39,205 nt of DNA from JAZGHN01 sp964496725 (GTDB taxonomy: Bacteria > Chloroflexota > Dehalococcoidia > Dehalococcoidales > E44-bin46): contig CAZCAS010000002.1 in the NCBI GenBank assembly GCA_964496725.1, positions 1 through 39,205 of the forward strand, written 5' to 3'. This document shows positions 31,571 to 39,142 of the stretch, piece after piece. The first letter of the stretch is position 1. Every line of letters begins with the position of its first letter. Below the pieces are notes generated by a model, which was not told the origin of the DNA, searched no databases, and saw only the letters and a program-made list of their open reading frames with translations. The position numbers and the translations under genes were made by a program.

Positions 31571-32645
31571 TCCAGCCCTCCAGGATTTGCTTTGCCAGAG
31601 ATAGGTCTACTGTGTCAGTGACAAATGCGCTCCCTAGAGATTTGAGCAGGATAAATCTCGTTTTCCCTCCCAACACCTTTTTATCATGTTTTATAGCTTC
31701 AATTATTTCATCTAAATCCAGCTCTGGCATTGCTGTCGGCAGGCCAACTCTTTGAATAAGGCTATTTAACCTGAGTAGCTCACTCTTATCAAGTATCCCC
31801 ATCTCGTTTGAAATTTTTGCCGCGGCTATCATCCCCAGAGCCACAGCCGCGCCGTGCTCTACCTTGAAATCCGAGACCGATTCAATAGCATGCCCTACCG
31901 TATGGCCATAGTTCAAAATAGCCCTTATGCCCGAATCTTTCTCGTCCTTTTCCACTATTTCAGCCTTAATTTCGGTTGAGCGGAAGACAATCTCCTCGAG
32001 CGCTCCTGCATCAAGCGATTTTATCCTGTCGAGATTGTTCTCGATATAGCCGAGGAGGCCTCTATCCCGGATTGCCGCATATTTTATCACTTCTGCCAAT
32101 CCGTCACTGAGTATCCTGGAGTCAACCGTCTTTAAGGTGGCAATATCTGAAATTACTAACCTTGGCTGATAAAATGCCCCAATCTTGTTTTTCAGGTGGC
32201 CATGGTCTATGGCTACCTTGCCCCCAATGCTGCTATCCACCTGGGCTAGCAGGGTAGTTGGCACTTGTATCAGGGGTACACCTCGCAAATAGGTAGCGGC
32301 GACAAAACCTGCCAGGTCTCCAATAACTCCGCCACCTAGCGCCAGGATGGGTGTTGTCCTTTCCGCGTAGGAATCGGTTAATTCCTGGTATATCCTGCCG
32401 GTAACCTCTAACGATTTCTGCTCCTCCCCATCAGGAACTTCCAGAGTAGCTACCTTGAAGCCCTCTCTGCTGAGATTCTGCTTTAGAGCATCGCCGTATA
32501 GCCGTTGCACCGTGGGATTGGTGATGATTACCAGGCTACCGCCGAACCCCTGCTTGCTCAACTGCTGCCCGGTCTGTTCGAGTATTCCCGAACCTATGTG
32601 AATCTCGTAGCTATTGCTACCTAGTCTTATCTTAACCTTCTTCAT
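31563..32645 (-). CDS. aroB: 3-dehydroquinate synthase
   Basis: 360 residues from the ATG at 32645 (MKKVKIRLGSNSYEI); the frame is open further upstream to 32735 but that part overlaps aroF and adds no family sequence. Zn- and NAD-dependent cyclisation of DAHP. NAD-binding and active-site segments: LGGGVIGDLAGFVAATYLRG, PTTLLAQVDSSIGGKVAI, NYGHTVGHAIE (metal His) and VEHGAAVALGM. Overlaps aroF by 14 nt. Confidence 0.96.
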   Translation of the reverse strand: MKKVKIRLGSNSYEIHIGSGILEQTGQQLSKQGFGGSLVIITNPTVQRLYGDALKQNLSREGFKVATLEVPDGEEQKSLEVTGRIYQELTDSYAERTTPILALGGGVIGDLAGFVAATYLRGVPLIQVPTTLLAQVDSSIGGKVAIDHGHLKNKIGAFYQPRLVISDIATLKTVDSRILSDGLAEVIKYAAIRDRGLLGYIENNLDRIKSLDAGALEEIVFRSTEIKAEIVEKDEKDSGIRAILNYGHTVGHAIESVSDFKVEHGAAVALGMIAAAKISNEMGILDKSELLRLNSLIQRVGLPTAMPELDLDEIIEAIKHDKKVLGGKTRFILLKSLGSAFVTDTVDLSLAKQILEGWNE

Positions 32646-33702
32646 TTTTGTTGGCCGCGACCAGTTTATGGATTTTTCGGCAGGCATCAATAATTTCCTT
32701 GAATTCATCAGGTGTAATTGCCTGCTGAGCATCAACGAGTGCCTCCGCCGGATTATAGTGCACCTCGACCATCAGCCCACTGGCACCCGCTGCTATCCCG
32801 GCGCAGCTCATGTTGAAGATGAGGTCTCGGCGACCGCTGCCATGGCTGGGGTCGACAATTATAGGCAGATAGGTTTCCTTCTTGATTGCCGGGACGGCGG
32901 CGAGGTCAAGGGTATACCTTGTAAAGCTTTTGCCTTTGCCTACAGGGAGTATCCCCCTTTCGCATAGAATGATATTCTTATTTCCCTCGGCGGCGATATA
33001 TTCAGCAAAAGACAAGAATTCTTCGATGCCAGCGCCGAAGTGCCTCTTGAATAGAATAGGTTTGTGTTTCTTGGCTACCTTGGTAAGCAGGTCTTGATTA
33101 TACATATTTCTGGCACCTATTTGAAGCATGTCAGCATATTCTGCGGCTATGTCAACCTGTGTTTCTCCTCTTATTTCGGTTACTGTTGCCAATTCAAATT
33201 TGTTACCCGCTTCGCGTAACCAGTCTAGAGCCTGCTCTGCTTCTTCAAGGCTTCCAGAGCCTAGCCCCTGGAAGGAATGAACAGAGCTTCTGGGTTTGAA
33301 AATACCTCCTCTTAGAACATGGCCCCCGGCTTTCTTTACCCCTTCGGCAATTTTAAGTAGTTGGGCTTTGCTCTCCACAGCGCATGGTCCGGCGATAAAT
33401 ATTGGCTCACTGCCACCTATCCCGAGGTTTTTCACTCTAACCACCATGCTTTCGCTTTCCCCCTCGAAGAATTTGCTGTATTCCCTGCTGACCAGTTTAT
33501 AGGGGACTTCAACCGTCCTTGCTTCTTTCACCCCGGGGAGGGTGGCAAAGTGGGCGAAGGGTATTTTAGTTTCATCTCCTACCAGTCCAATTATGGTCCG
33601 GAATTCCCCCCTAGAGATGTCTGCTCTCAGCCCATATTTTTTGATTTCTTTTACTATCTGGTCTATTTGTTCCTTGGTTGCGTCGCTTTTCATTATTATC
33701 AT
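32632..33702 (-). CDS. aroF: DAHP synthase, AroF/AroG beta type with N-terminal regulatory domain
   Basis: 356 residues. Condenses PEP and erythrose-4-phosphate. Residues about 1-75 (KSDATKEQIDQIVKEIKKYG) form the ferredoxin-like domain that gives feedback inhibition in Thermotoga-type enzymes; the catalytic barrel follows with FIAGPCAVESKAQL, LRGGIFKPRSSVHSFQG, LFKRHFG and IVDPSHGSGRR. ATG 33702 has GGGAGG 6 nt upstream. First structural gene of the nine-gene operon; a leader peptide and attenuator precede it. Confidence 0.96.
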   Translation of the reverse strand: MIIMKSDATKEQIDQIVKEIKKYGLRADISRGEFRTIIGLVGDETKIPFAHFATLPGVKEARTVEVPYKLVSREYSKFFEGESESMVVRVKNLGIGGSEPIFIAGPCAVESKAQLLKIAEGVKKAGGHVLRGGIFKPRSSVHSFQGLGSGSLEEAEQALDWLREAGNKFELATVTEIRGETQVDIAAEYADMLQIGARNMYNQDLLTKVAKKHKPILFKRHFGAGIEEFLSFAEYIAAEGNKNIILCERGILPVGKGKSFTRYTLDLAAVPAIKKETYLPIIVDPSHGSGRRDLIFNMSCAGIAAGASGLMVEVHYNPAEALVDAQQAITPDEFKEIIDACRKIHKLVAANKNEEG

Positions 33703-33732
33703 TTTCCGCCTCCCTTGTTATTTCTGAAATAG

Positions 33733-33760
33733 AAGAACCCTCCTGCTTGGGAGGGTTCTT
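33733..33760 (-). terminator. Attenuator terminator hairpin of the aro operon
   Basis: On the transcribed strand AAGAACCCTCC, loop CAAGCA, GGAGGGTTCTT: an 11-bp perfect stem followed by CTATTTC. Its 5' arm contains CCCTCCC (33755-33749), which can instead pair with GGGAGGG in the leader peptide coding region (33824-33818). The two pairings exclude each other, as in leader-peptide attenuation. The U-tract is modest. Confidence 0.8.
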
Positions 33761-33786
33761 GAAATTCCTTATTTTAATTGCACTTC

Positions 33787-33897
33787 TCAGGGTATATCTA
33801 TCTTTTCATGCCAAAAGCCCTCCCAGGCGCACCAGGTGCGCCAAGTAAAGGTGAAGTACATATAATACGAATTGCCTTGGGCGCTTTTGGTTAACAT
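33787..33897 (-). CDS. Aromatic-rich leader peptide of the aro operon
   Basis: 36 codons, ATG at 33897, TGA at 33789-33787. The peptide starts MLTKSAQGNS, then SYYMYFTFTWRTW, CAWEGFW and HEKIDIP. It has three Tyr, three Phe and four Trp between residues 11 and 29, far beyond chance. A hairpin (GGCGCAC/GTGCGCC, 33842-33826) and the GGGAGGG antiterminator strand lie within its coding region. Ribosomes stalled for lack of a charged aromatic tRNA would leave that strand free to pair and prevent termination. No strong Shine-Dalgarno is visible; the start is near the predicted transcript 5' end. Confidence 0.85.
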   Translation of the reverse strand: MLTKSAQGNSYYMYFTFTWRTWCAWEGFWHEKIDIP

Positions 33898-33923
33898 GTT
33901 ACCATACACTTACTTTTTAGAAG

Positions 33924-33952
33924 AGCCTATCACAAGAATTGAGCTTTGTCAA
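33924..33952 (-). promoter_or_regulatory. Promoter of the aro operon
   Basis: TTGACA (33952-33947), 17 bp, TAGGCT (33929-33924) with TG one base upstream of the -10. The predicted start is about 20 nt before the leader ATG. A near-palindrome GGTAACATGTTAACC spans the leader start at about 33904-33890 and could be an operator. Confidence 0.6.
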
Positions 33953-33955
33953 TAT

Positions 33956-33984
33956 TTGACTAGATTGTTTTAGCCTTGTATACT
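33956..33984 (+). promoter_or_regulatory. Promoter of the pantothenate operon
   Basis: TTGACT (33956-33961), 17 bp, TATACT (33979-33984). It is divergent from the aro promoter: the two -35 hexamers are separated by only 3 bp. The predicted start is near 33991. Confidence 0.7.
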
Positions 33985-33990
33985 TAGTCC

Positions 33991-34146
33991 GTGATGAGTT
34001 TTAGCCATCGACCAATCAGGCGGTGAGCTGCAAAAATAACTCATTGTTGATGGCTTTGGTCGCTTGGATCAAAAATGACCGAGACGGCAATAATTAGGGT
34101 AGTATCTGGCGTGCTTTCTCCACAGTGTTGGGGAGGGCACTTTTTA
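33991..34146 (+). promoter_or_regulatory. Structured leader RNA of the pantothenate operon (candidate pan motif)
   Basis: About 155 nt of 5' leader with nested stems: AGCCATC/GATGGCT (34003-34009 with 34049-34055) enclosing GGTGAG/CTCATT (34022-34027 with 34040-34045), then TTGGTC/GACCGA (34056-34061 with 34077-34082). It ends in a terminator hairpin, so it is probably a switch or attenuator. The pan RNA motif known from Chloroflexi, Firmicutes and deltaproteobacteria sits in this position; I have not matched its consensus, so the name is a hypothesis. Confidence 0.45.
34111..34145 (+). terminator. Rho-independent terminator in the pan leader
   Basis: GTGCTTTCTCC pairs with GGGGAGGGCAC over 11 positions (three G-U) around an 8-nt loop, followed by TTTTT (34141-34145). 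It lies 30 nt before the ATG of the first gene, so it acts as a leader terminator, not as the end of a gene. Confidence 0.7.
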
Positions 34147-34174
34147 TGTAACTTTGGCTCAGGCACAGGTTGAA

Positions 34175-35029
34175 ATGGTTAAGCTGGGGTTTATTGGTTC
34201 GGGAACAGTAGGCACTGCTCTATCGATGAAGTTGAGCGAGGCGGGTTATCCTGTGGTGGCGGTATCCAGCCGAAGTCAAGCTTCAGCCAGGAAACTGGCT
34301 CAGACGATTGGCGGCGGTATTATTACCGGTGGCAATCAGGATGTGGCTGATGCTGCTGAGCTTGTCTTCGTTACTACCCCTGATGATGCTATCGCACCGG
34401 TAGTGTCTCAGGTACGGTGGCATGAGGGGCAGAGTGTGGTCCACTGCAGTGGCGCCGATTCAGCCGGCATTTTAGAGCCAGCCAGGAGGGCGGGCGCTTA
34501 TGTTGGCTGTTTTCACCCTTTACAGACCTTTGCCGATGTCAGAAGGGCTGTGGAAAATATACCCGGCTCAACCTTCGCCTTGGAGGCTGAGGAGCCTTTA
34601 TTAACAAGGCTTAAAGATATGGCTGATGCCCTTGATGCTTACTGGATTGAGCTCAAGGCAAGCGATAAGGTACTCTATCATGCCTCGGCGGTTATTGCCT
34701 GCAATTACTTGGTGACCCTGGTCAAATTAGCCACTGATTTGTGGCAGACCTTTGACATCCCCAGAGGGCAGGCTATCCGGGCTTTGTTGCCATTGATAGG
34801 GGGGACAATCCATAATATTGACACTGTTGGTATCCCTCAGTGTCTCACTGGCCCCATTGTTCGGGGTGATACCGGGACGATTAAGAAACACCTTGATGCT
34901 TTGCGAAAAACTGCTCCCGACTTGCTTGCTACCTATCGGGAGCTTGGTTTGCAGACCATCCCTATCGCTCTGGCAAAGGGTAGGATAAATCAACGCCAGG
35001 CTGAGGAACTGGCGGCTATATTGAAATAA
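34175..35029 (+). CDS. Rossmann oxidoreductase-like protein with DUF2520 domain
   Basis: 284 residues from the ATG at 34175; a TTG at 34154 is possible. N-terminal NAD(P) fold VKLGFIGSGTVGTALSMKL, FVTTPDDAIAPVV; then VVHCSGADSAGIL and GCFHPLQTF. The C-terminal half is DUF2520, helical, with ASDKVLYHASAVIACNYLVTL. The family is related to 6-phosphogluconate-dehydrogenase-like enzymes. As first gene of panD-panB-panC with no panE visible, a ketopantoate reductase role is possible but unproven. A weak RBS precedes the ATG. Confidence 0.85.
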   Translation: MVKLGFIGSGTVGTALSMKLSEAGYPVVAVSSRSQASARKLAQTIGGGIITGGNQDVADAAELVFVTTPDDAIAPVVSQVRWHEGQSVVHCSGADSAGILEPARRAGAYVGCFHPLQTFADVRRAVENIPGSTFALEAEEPLLTRLKDMADALDAYWIELKASDKVLYHASAVIACNYLVTLVKLATDLWQTFDIPRGQAIRALLPLIGGTIHNIDTVGIPQCLTGPIVRGDTGTIKKHLDALRKTAPDLLATYRELGLQTIPIALAKGRINQRQAEELAAILK

Positions 35030-35048
35030 AGTCACTTTGGGGGAAACG

Positions 35049-35420
35049 ATGAGAGCAATGCTTAAGGGTAAGATCCACCGAGCCCGGGTTACCCGGGTCA
35101 ATGTGGATTATGAGGGCAGTGTGACCATTGACGCCAAGCTTATGAGGGAGGCTGATATCCTTCCCTATGAGCAGGTGCAGGTGCTAAATATAAATAATGG
35201 CGCCCGTTTAACTACTTATGCCATCGAGGGAGAGGATGGCGAAATCTGCCTGAATGGTGCTGCAGCTAGATTGGCTGCTAAAGGGGACATTGTTGTCATT
35301 CTATCCTATTGCTATGTTGAGAATGATGAGGCCCGCAACTTCACGCCCAAACTGGTATATGTTGATGAAAAGAACGCTGTTATTGAGAGCAAACGAGCCG
35401 TAAGGGCTATGCCTTTTTAA
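35049..35420 (+). CDS. panD: Aspartate 1-decarboxylase
   Basis: 123 residues from the ATG at 35049, which has GGGGGA just upstream. Makes beta-alanine from aspartate with a pyruvoyl group. Self-cleavage site Gly-Ser in DYEGSVTIDAKLM; LKGKIHRARVT at the N-terminus and NGAAARLAAKGDIVVILSY are diagnostic. Slightly upstream TTG 35037 is not needed. Follows the Rossmann gene by 19 nt. Confidence 0.96.
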   Translation: MRAMLKGKIHRARVTRVNVDYEGSVTIDAKLMREADILPYEQVQVLNINNGARLTTYAIEGEDGEICLNGAAARLAAKGDIVVILSYCYVENDEARNFTPKLVYVDEKNAVIESKRAVRAMPF

Positions 35421-35432
35421 AGGAGAAACAAA

Positions 35433-36263
35433 ATGCGAGTTTCCATAAGTCAGATAAAGGATATGAAACAAAAGGGTGAGAAAATCACTATGCTCACCGC
35501 CTACGATTACACCACAGCTAAGATAATTGACGAGGCGGGAATACCGCTGATTCTGGTAGGGGATAGCCTGGGTATGGTCGTCCTCGGTTATGAATCGACT
35601 ATACCAGTGACTATGGATGAGATGTTACACCATACCAAGGCTGTGGTCAGGGGGACGGAGCGAGCGCTGGTGGTTGGCGATATGCCCTTTATGACCTACC
35701 ATATTAGTGTCTCCGATGCTCTGCGCAACGCCGCCCGTTTTATTCAGGAGGGTGGCGCACAGGCGATTAAGCTTGAGGGTGGGGTGACGGTGGCAGAAAA
35801 GGCGAGGAAGATTGTCGACTGTGGCATCCCGGTGGTGGGACACATCGGCCTTACCCCTCAGTCGATTCATCAATTAGGTGGATTTAAGGTGCAGGGTAAG
35901 ACCCCGGCGGCAGCTCGCAGGATGGTTGAAGACGCCCAGGCACTGGAGGAGGCTGGGGTTTTTACCATTATCCTGGAAACCGTTCCCGCTCCGCTGGCGA
36001 CGCTTATTACTCAAAAGGTAAGCGTTCCCACCATAGGCATTGGCGCCGGCGCCGGCTGTGACGGCCAGGTTCAGGTGATAAGCGACATTTTAGGTCTTTT
36101 TACCGACTTCGTTCCCAAGCATGCCAAGCAGTATGCCAAGATGGCTGATGCTGTCCGGGCTGCCGTTAGCGCGTATGATAGGGAAGTGAAGGCTGGTATC
36201 TTCCCCACTGATGAGCATAGCTTCTCTATTGATGAAAGCCTGTTAGCCGAGTTGAAGAAGTAG
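35433..36263 (+). CDS. panB: 3-methyl-2-oxobutanoate hydroxymethyltransferase
   Basis: 276 residues. Adds a hydroxymethyl group from methylene-THF to ketoisovalerate, giving ketopantoate. MLTAYDYTTAKIIDEAGI, LVGDSLGMVVLGYESTIPVT (metal Asp), GDMPFMTYH, IKLEGG and HIGLTPQSIHQLGG, then TIGIGAGAGCDGQVQV. Starts 12 nt after panD, with GGAGAAAC before the ATG. Confidence 0.97.
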   Translation: MRVSISQIKDMKQKGEKITMLTAYDYTTAKIIDEAGIPLILVGDSLGMVVLGYESTIPVTMDEMLHHTKAVVRGTERALVVGDMPFMTYHISVSDALRNAARFIQEGGAQAIKLEGGVTVAEKARKIVDCGIPVVGHIGLTPQSIHQLGGFKVQGKTPAAARRMVEDAQALEEAGVFTIILETVPAPLATLITQKVSVPTIGIGAGAGCDGQVQVISDILGLFTDFVPKHAKQYAKMADAVRAAVSAYDREVKAGIFPTDEHSFSIDESLLAELKK

Positions 36264-36274
36264 GCTCGCCTGCG

Positions 36275-37108
36275 ATGAAGGTCGTTGAAACGATATCTGA
36301 TATGAGACGGCTGAGGCGACGGCTCGCTGAGGCGGTGGGCTTTGTCCCCACCATGGGCTATCTCCACGAGGGCCATCTCTCCCTGGTGAGAGAAGCCAGA
36401 AAGGAAAACCCCTCGGTGGTGGTCAGCATATTCGTCAATCCCACCCAGTTTGGTCCCCGGGAGGATTTCAAGAGCTATCCCCGCGATACCGAGCGCGACC
36501 TGTCTTTGCTGGAAAAAGCGGGGACTGACGTTGTCTTCATCCCCTCCGCCAGTGAGATGTACCCCGAGTGGTTCGATAGCTGGGTGGAGATGGGCAGGGT
36601 AGCGGAGCGGTTGGAGGGTGCCTGCCGCCCCGGTCATTTCCAGGGGGTCGCCACTGTTTGTGCCAAGCTATTTAACATTGTCCAGCCCACCAAAGCCTAC
36701 TTCGGGCAGAAGGATGCCCAGCAGGCGGTGGTTATTAAAAAGATGGTGGCAGACCTCGATATGAACCTGGAGGTGGTTGTCCTGCCCACGGTGCGTGAGC
36801 CTGATGGACTGGCGATGAGCAGTCGCAACACCTATCTTAATCCTGAGGAACGCAAAGCAGCGCTGGTCCTGTATAAAGCGCTAACTCTGGCTCAACGGCT
36901 GTATGCCGGCGGTGAAAGAGGTGCGGAGCGCATACGCAGGGGGATGACAGCCCTTATTCAGAAGCAGCCGTTAGCCGAGATTGATTATGTGTCTGTGGCT
37001 CATGCTGAGACGCTGGATGAGCTGGATAAGGTCAAGCCGCCAGCATTGGTGTCAATGGCGGTAAAAATCGGCAAGACTAGGCTGATAGATAACGTGGTGC
37101 TGGGATAG
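36275..37108 (+). CDS. panC: Pantothenate synthetase
   Basis: 277 residues. ATP-dependent condensation of pantoate and beta-alanine. VPTMGYLHEGHLSLVREA holds the HxGH motif, VSIFVNPTQFGPREDF, YFGQKDAQQ and the KMSKS-like SSRNTYL are in place. Follows panB by 11 nt, completing beta-alanine to pantothenate apart from ketopantoate reduction. Confidence 0.97.
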   Translation: MKVVETISDMRRLRRRLAEAVGFVPTMGYLHEGHLSLVREARKENPSVVVSIFVNPTQFGPREDFKSYPRDTERDLSLLEKAGTDVVFIPSASEMYPEWFDSWVEMGRVAERLEGACRPGHFQGVATVCAKLFNIVQPTKAYFGQKDAQQAVVIKKMVADLDMNLEVVVLPTVREPDGLAMSSRNTYLNPEERKAALVLYKALTLAQRLYAGGERGAERIRRGMTALIQKQPLAEIDYVSVAHAETLDELDKVKPPALVSMAVKIGKTRLIDNVVLG

Positions 37109-37113
37109 GATCA

Positions 37114-37923
37114 ATGGTTGCAAGTAAACAAGATAGAGAGGATGAATGGAAGAGGAAGCGTGTGCAACGTGTCCTAGATTATCATAATGAGAAATATGGG
37201 ACACATATTGGGATTGAGGGCAAAACCCAAGACGTTTGTCCCAACCTAAAAGGGAAGTCTGACTGGGACTGGGTTTGCTACGACAAAGGAACAGGTAAAG
37301 AAGTGGCAGTAGAAGTCAAACAAATAACGAGAGAGGACTTAGAGGCAAAATCGGAAGCAATTTACAAACTCTTACATGAGGTTAGAGTTGGCCTTTTGGA
37401 CAAATTACCCGGTAGCTTCGTCCTCTTTGTCAATATAGACGAGGATTACGATTTCCCTTTTAGAAAACAACCTGGAAGTAAACGGCGTTTTAAGAAAGTT
37501 GTGTCTGAACTCGTTATAAAAGCTGCGAACAAACTCAATATCGGGCAGAAGGAAGACCTAACAAGTCAAATAGATGAGAAGTTGCGGTTTAATTTTCCCG
37601 TTACGGTGTTTTTCGACCTATACAAAGTAGGTAATGACGGCAGCATGCTAGTGATAGAACGATTAGTAGGTGGTTCTCCTGTTCCTCTCGAAAACTTCCA
37701 ACAATTGATTTCACATGCGAATGGGCAGTTAAAAGTAGCTAAAAATCTAGGTAAGGCAGAGGAGACTTTTCTTGTGCTTATTGAAGAAGGGCTCAATCCT
37801 ACAGACTCTCTTGAAGTGACAGAGGCTTTCAAGAGTGTCGATAGTGCAAGCTACTCTGAAATTAGGCACGTTTATTTTGTCCGTGGTTGGGGTGTAACTG
37901 AAATTCCCTTGCCTACTCCTTAA
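37114..37923 (+). CDS. Predicted PD-(D/E)XK nuclease-like protein
   Basis: 269 residues; no family recognised. Residues 48-70 (GKSDWDWVCYDKGTG, then KEVAVEVKQ) fit the nuclease core D...ExK, with Asp52 (or Asp50), Glu67 and Lys69. Before it is a basic helix (WKRKRVQRVLDYH); the rest, with LEAKSEAIYKLLHEVRVG, is mixed alpha-beta. It starts 5 nt after the panC stop and its end overlaps the MFS gene by 11 nt. AT-richer than panC, suggesting acquisition. No partner methyltransferase is nearby, so it is either an orphan nuclease or has another DNA role. Confidence 0.68.
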   Translation: MVASKQDREDEWKRKRVQRVLDYHNEKYGTHIGIEGKTQDVCPNLKGKSDWDWVCYDKGTGKEVAVEVKQITREDLEAKSEAIYKLLHEVRVGLLDKLPGSFVLFVNIDEDYDFPFRKQPGSKRRFKKVVSELVIKAANKLNIGQKEDLTSQIDEKLRFNFPVTVFFDLYKVGNDGSMLVIERLVGGSPVPLENFQQLISHANGQLKVAKNLGKAEETFLVLIEEGLNPTDSLEVTEAFKSVDSASYSEIRHVYFVRGWGVTEIPLPTP

Positions 37924-39142
37924 TAAAAGCCATCATCCCCACCACCGCTGCCCCAGCTAGCCCCGCACCGAAGAAGAAAGGCATTGATGGATTATAAGCC
38001 TGCCACAGCCAGCCGGCGATGATGCTGGCGGGGAGGAGGGTAAGCCCCACCACACCGTGATACAGCCCGTAGGCGGTGCCTCTCTTTTCCTCAGGGACCA
38101 GGTCGGCAACAAAGGCTCGAGCCACCCCCTCCACTATGCCGTAATAGATGCCGTAAGCAGCGAAGAGCAGCCACACCTGCCATATCTCTGTTGCCAGGGC
38201 AAACCCCAGATAGACCAGGGCATAAACGCCCCACCCCAGAGCGATAACACGCTTTCTGCCCAGGCGGTCGGATAATCTACCTGCCGGCAGGGAAATAGCG
38301 GCGTAGGTGGCATTAAGGATGACCAGCATCAATACAATATGGAAAACAGATGAGCCCAGATTTTGTGCCCGCAATATGACGAAGAAGTCGCTGGAATTGC
38401 CCAGGGTGAATAGAGCCATAACCGCCAGAAACACCTTGAATCGGGTGTCAAAACCGGCGGCTAATCTAAACAGATTAAATCCGGGACGGGGAGCGCCAGG
38501 TATGGGTTTTCTCTCCCTCTCTTTGACAAATTTTAGTAGTATCACCACCGCTGCCACTGCGGGGACAATGCCTATTAATACCAGCCACTGATAGGTCCTT
38601 AAGTTAAGCTCCAGTCCTCCCCCCTGAACAAGGTAGATGACAAGGGCGGCTATAGCCAGTCCCAACACGGCGCCGGAGGTGTCCATAGCACGATGTAATC
38701 CGAAGCTTTTGCCCATTTCTCCGGGCGGGGCAGAGTCAGCAATCAGGGCGTCACGTGGCGAGGTGCGGATGCCCTTGCCCACCCTGTCGCCGAACCTGAT
38801 ACCTAACACCAGCCCCCAGGTTGAAGCCAGATACATGAAGGGCTTGGCTATGGTGGAGATGCTGTAGCCGACGACAGCTAAAGATTTGCGCTTGCCGATT
38901 CGGTCACTGAGCCAGCCACTGAATATCCTGAATATGGCATCGGTGCTTTCTGATATTCCCCCAACGAGGCCGATGATGGTGGTGGCTGCTCCTAGCACAT
39001 TGGACAAAAAGAGGGGGACAAGGGTGAAAATCATCTCGCTGGAGACATCAGTGAGGAAGCTGACCACCCCCAGGAAGAACACATTGGGGTGAAAGCCGCT
39101 GAACTTCCTGCCGAGTATGTCTTTGCTCAGTAGTTTAGCCAC
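37913..39142 (-). CDS. MFS transporter
   Basis: 409 residues, about 12 hydrophobic segments. The MFS loop signature is in SGWLSDRIGKRKSLAVVGYS (about residues 75-95) and the repeat in the second half is LPAGRLSDRLGRKRVIALGW. RVGKGIRTSPRDALIADSAPPG and HRAMDTSGAVLG also belong to a recognisable subfamily of drug or metabolite exporters. Substrate unknown. Convergent with the nuclease-like gene (11-nt overlap). The remaining 63 nt to the window end hold nothing I can support. Confidence 0.9.
   Translation of the reverse strand: MAKLLSKDILGRKFSGFHPNVFFLGVVSFLTDVSSEMIFTLVPLFLSNVLGAATTIIGLVGGISESTDAIFRIFSGWLSDRIGKRKSLAVVGYSISTIAKPFMYLASTWGLVLGIRFGDRVGKGIRTSPRDALIADSAPPGEMGKSFGLHRAMDTSGAVLGLAIAALVIYLVQGGGLELNLRTYQWLVLIGIVPAVAAVVILLKFVKERERKPIPGAPRPGFNLFRLAAGFDTRFKVFLAVMALFTLGNSSDFFVILRAQNLGSSVFHIVLMLVILNATYAAISLPAGRLSDRLGRKRVIALGWGVYALVYLGFALATEIWQVWLLFAAYGIYYGIVEGVARAFVADLVPEEKRGTAYGLYHGVVGLTLLPASIIAGWLWQAYNPSMPFFFGAGLAGAAVVGMMAFIKE

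Noticed and set aside
32646..32735. Longer AroB with 30 extra N-terminal residues
   Set aside because: The extension overlaps aroF and has no family similarity; the ATG at 32645 begins the conserved sequence.
33703..33960. T-box riboswitch upstream of aroF
   Set aside because: I see no AGGGTGG-type T-box sequence. The coding leader rich in aromatic codons and the two exclusive stems explain the region better.
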